From the NCBI GenBank assembly GCA_020634315.1, contig JACKBV010000067.1, positions 1-5,612 on the forward strand: 5,612 nt of DNA. Reading direction: 5' to 3'. Of the stretch, positions 5,439 through 5,612 are shown in pieces. The notes beneath the pieces are model-generated. The model was not told the DNA's origin and searched no databases. It was given only the letters and a program-made list of their open reading frames with translations. This DNA comes from Ardenticatenaceae bacterium. Its GTDB lineage: Bacteria; Chloroflexota; Anaerolineae; Promineifilales; Promineifilaceae. Position 1 is the stretch's first letter. Each line of letters starts with the position of its first letter. The translations under genes were made by a program, and so were the position numbers.

Positions 5439-5528
5439 GAGATTGTTTTCGCCACACGGAGGCAGGGAGGAGGAAAACGCAACGGATTAAGGCCGGAAAC
5501 GGCCGTTATCCACAGCAATGTCGCCACC
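5439..5528 (-). other. Leader between the riboswitch terminator and ribX
   Basis: About 90 nt of untranslated leader. On the minus strand it holds the small hairpin GGCCG-TTTC-CGGCC (5504-5491), whose 5' arm overlaps the ACGGCCGT copy at 5499. Further on is TTTTCCTCCTCCC (5476-5464), which resembles the anti-Shine-Dalgarno end of 16S rRNA. No Shine-Dalgarno sequence follows before the permease ATG, so ribosome entry here is unusual or weak. Confidence 0.45.
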
Positions 5529-5555
5529 AACAAAAATTCCCCACATAAGGGGAAT
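5529..5555 (-). terminator. Riboswitch-controlled intrinsic terminator
   Basis: On the minus strand ATTCCCC (5555-5549) pairs with GGGGAAT (5542-5536) around a 6-nt loop and runs straight into TTTTTGTT. This is a textbook Rho-independent terminator, lying about 90 nt before the importer's first gene and 20 nt after the aptamer. Its 5' arm is shared with the antiterminator at 5549-5584. Confidence 0.88.
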
Positions 5556-5584
5556 GGCAAACAAAACGCTGTTTACCTTCTCCC
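5549..5584 (-). promoter_or_regulatory. Antiterminator of the FMN riboswitch
   Basis: GGGAGAAGGTAAAC (5584-5571) can pair with GTTTGCCATTCCCC (5562-5549). This gives 13 pairs, one of them G-U, with two single bulged A's (5581 and 5555) and an 8-nt loop. The 5' arm is the conserved 3' closing strand of the FMN aptamer; the 3' arm is the 5' half of the terminator. The aptamer and terminator on one side and the antiterminator on the other are therefore mutually exclusive, which predicts transcription ON without FMN and OFF with FMN. Confidence 0.75.
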
Positions 5585-5612
5585 ATCCAGACTCTTGGTA
5601 AGCAGCCAACAA
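5576..5612 (-). ncRNA. FMN riboswitch (RFN element), 3' end only
   Basis: The minus strand carries GTCTGGATGGGAGAAGG (5592-5576), the signature 3' block of the FMN aptamer as found before ribD and other flavin genes. It is preceded by GGCTGC (5607-5602), which fits the conserved GCYGAC-like segment loosely. The remainder of the aptamer, including the AGGGU and ACCGGCGGU blocks, lies past the window edge, so its integrity cannot be judged. It binds FMN and controls the downstream importer through the overlapping antiterminator and terminator. Confidence 0.85.

Larger units (their letters stand above)
423..5507. repeat. Dispersed palindrome ACGGCCGT (10 copies; CGGCCG core 16 copies)
   Basis: Copies of ACGGCCGT begin at 424, 954, 1279, 1617, 3240, 3569, 4525, 4540, 5271 and 5499. 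The core CGGCCG additionally occurs at 794, 974, 1043, 2430, 2861 and 4223. For random sequence one would expect about 0.1 octamer and 1-2 hexamers in this length. Six of the ten octamers have a 5' A (AACGGCCGT). Copies lie in six of the seven genes as octamer or core in all seven, and one octamer lies in the flavin-importer leader. By eye I found no GCCGGC or GGCGCC, so this is not simply GC-rich palindrome excess. Confidence 0.85.

Noticed and set aside
5519..5602. 27-codon plus-strand ORF across the riboswitch region
   Set aside because: It is antisense to the aptamer and terminator, whose RNA structure explains the sequence; no ribosome-binding site lies directly upstream.
5576..5612. TPP riboswitch, considered because the binding protein is THI5-like
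   Set aside because: The sequence lacks the CUGAGA and the 3' thi-box pattern, and the GTCTGGATGGGAGAAGG block is specific to the FMN element.
1..5612. tRNA or rRNA genes, CRISPR arrays, insertion sequences, prophage or defence genes
   Set aside because: No cloverleaf, regularly spaced long repeats, transposase motifs or terminal inverted repeats were seen on either strand.

Overview
This 5.6 kb bacterial window has seven complete protein genes and the 3' end of a riboswitch. The most likely source is a Chloroflexota (Anaerolineae/Caldilinea-like) bacterium. This rests on a RibXY-type transporter preceded by an FMN riboswitch, an arrangement I know from Chloroflexus and relatives, on a roughly half-GC composition, and on intergenic CACAGAG-type repeats. 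It is inference, because the window holds no rRNA or other marker gene.

Layout. Positions 60-1859, minus strand: tsaE, tsaB and rimI, a compact translation-maintenance cluster. TsaE and TsaB serve the tRNA t6A37 modification; RimI is an N-terminal acetyltransferase. Positions 1860-2041: a divergent regulatory region with a consensus -10 box for tsaE, a 13-bp palindrome, and an apparently structured leader for the next gene. Positions 2042-2770, plus strand: a calcineurin-like metallophosphoesterase, ending in a strong hairpin terminator. Positions 2808-5438, minus strand: a three-gene ABC importer in the transcription order permease (RibX-like), lipoprotein binding protein (RibY-like), ATPase. 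Positions 5439-5612: the importer's leader, whose upstream end is the 3' part of an FMN (RFN) aptamer followed by a classic antiterminator/terminator switch. The rest of the aptamer lies beyond the window edge.

How it works together. The riboswitch assigns the importer to riboflavin or a closely related flavin precursor. When FMN is plentiful the aptamer's closing strand stays in the aptamer, the terminator at 5529-5555 forms, and the importer is shut off. When FMN is scarce the same strand pairs with the terminator's 5' arm and transcription continues. The binding-protein sequence alone would look like a generic NMT1/THI5-like or sulfonate-type protein.

A second signal is not tied to any gene: the palindrome ACGGCCGT occurs 10 times and its core CGGCCG 16 times. 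It appears in both coding and leader DNA and in all three codon phases. It behaves like a highly iterated palindrome, comparable in kind to cyanobacterial HIP1 but with a different sequence.
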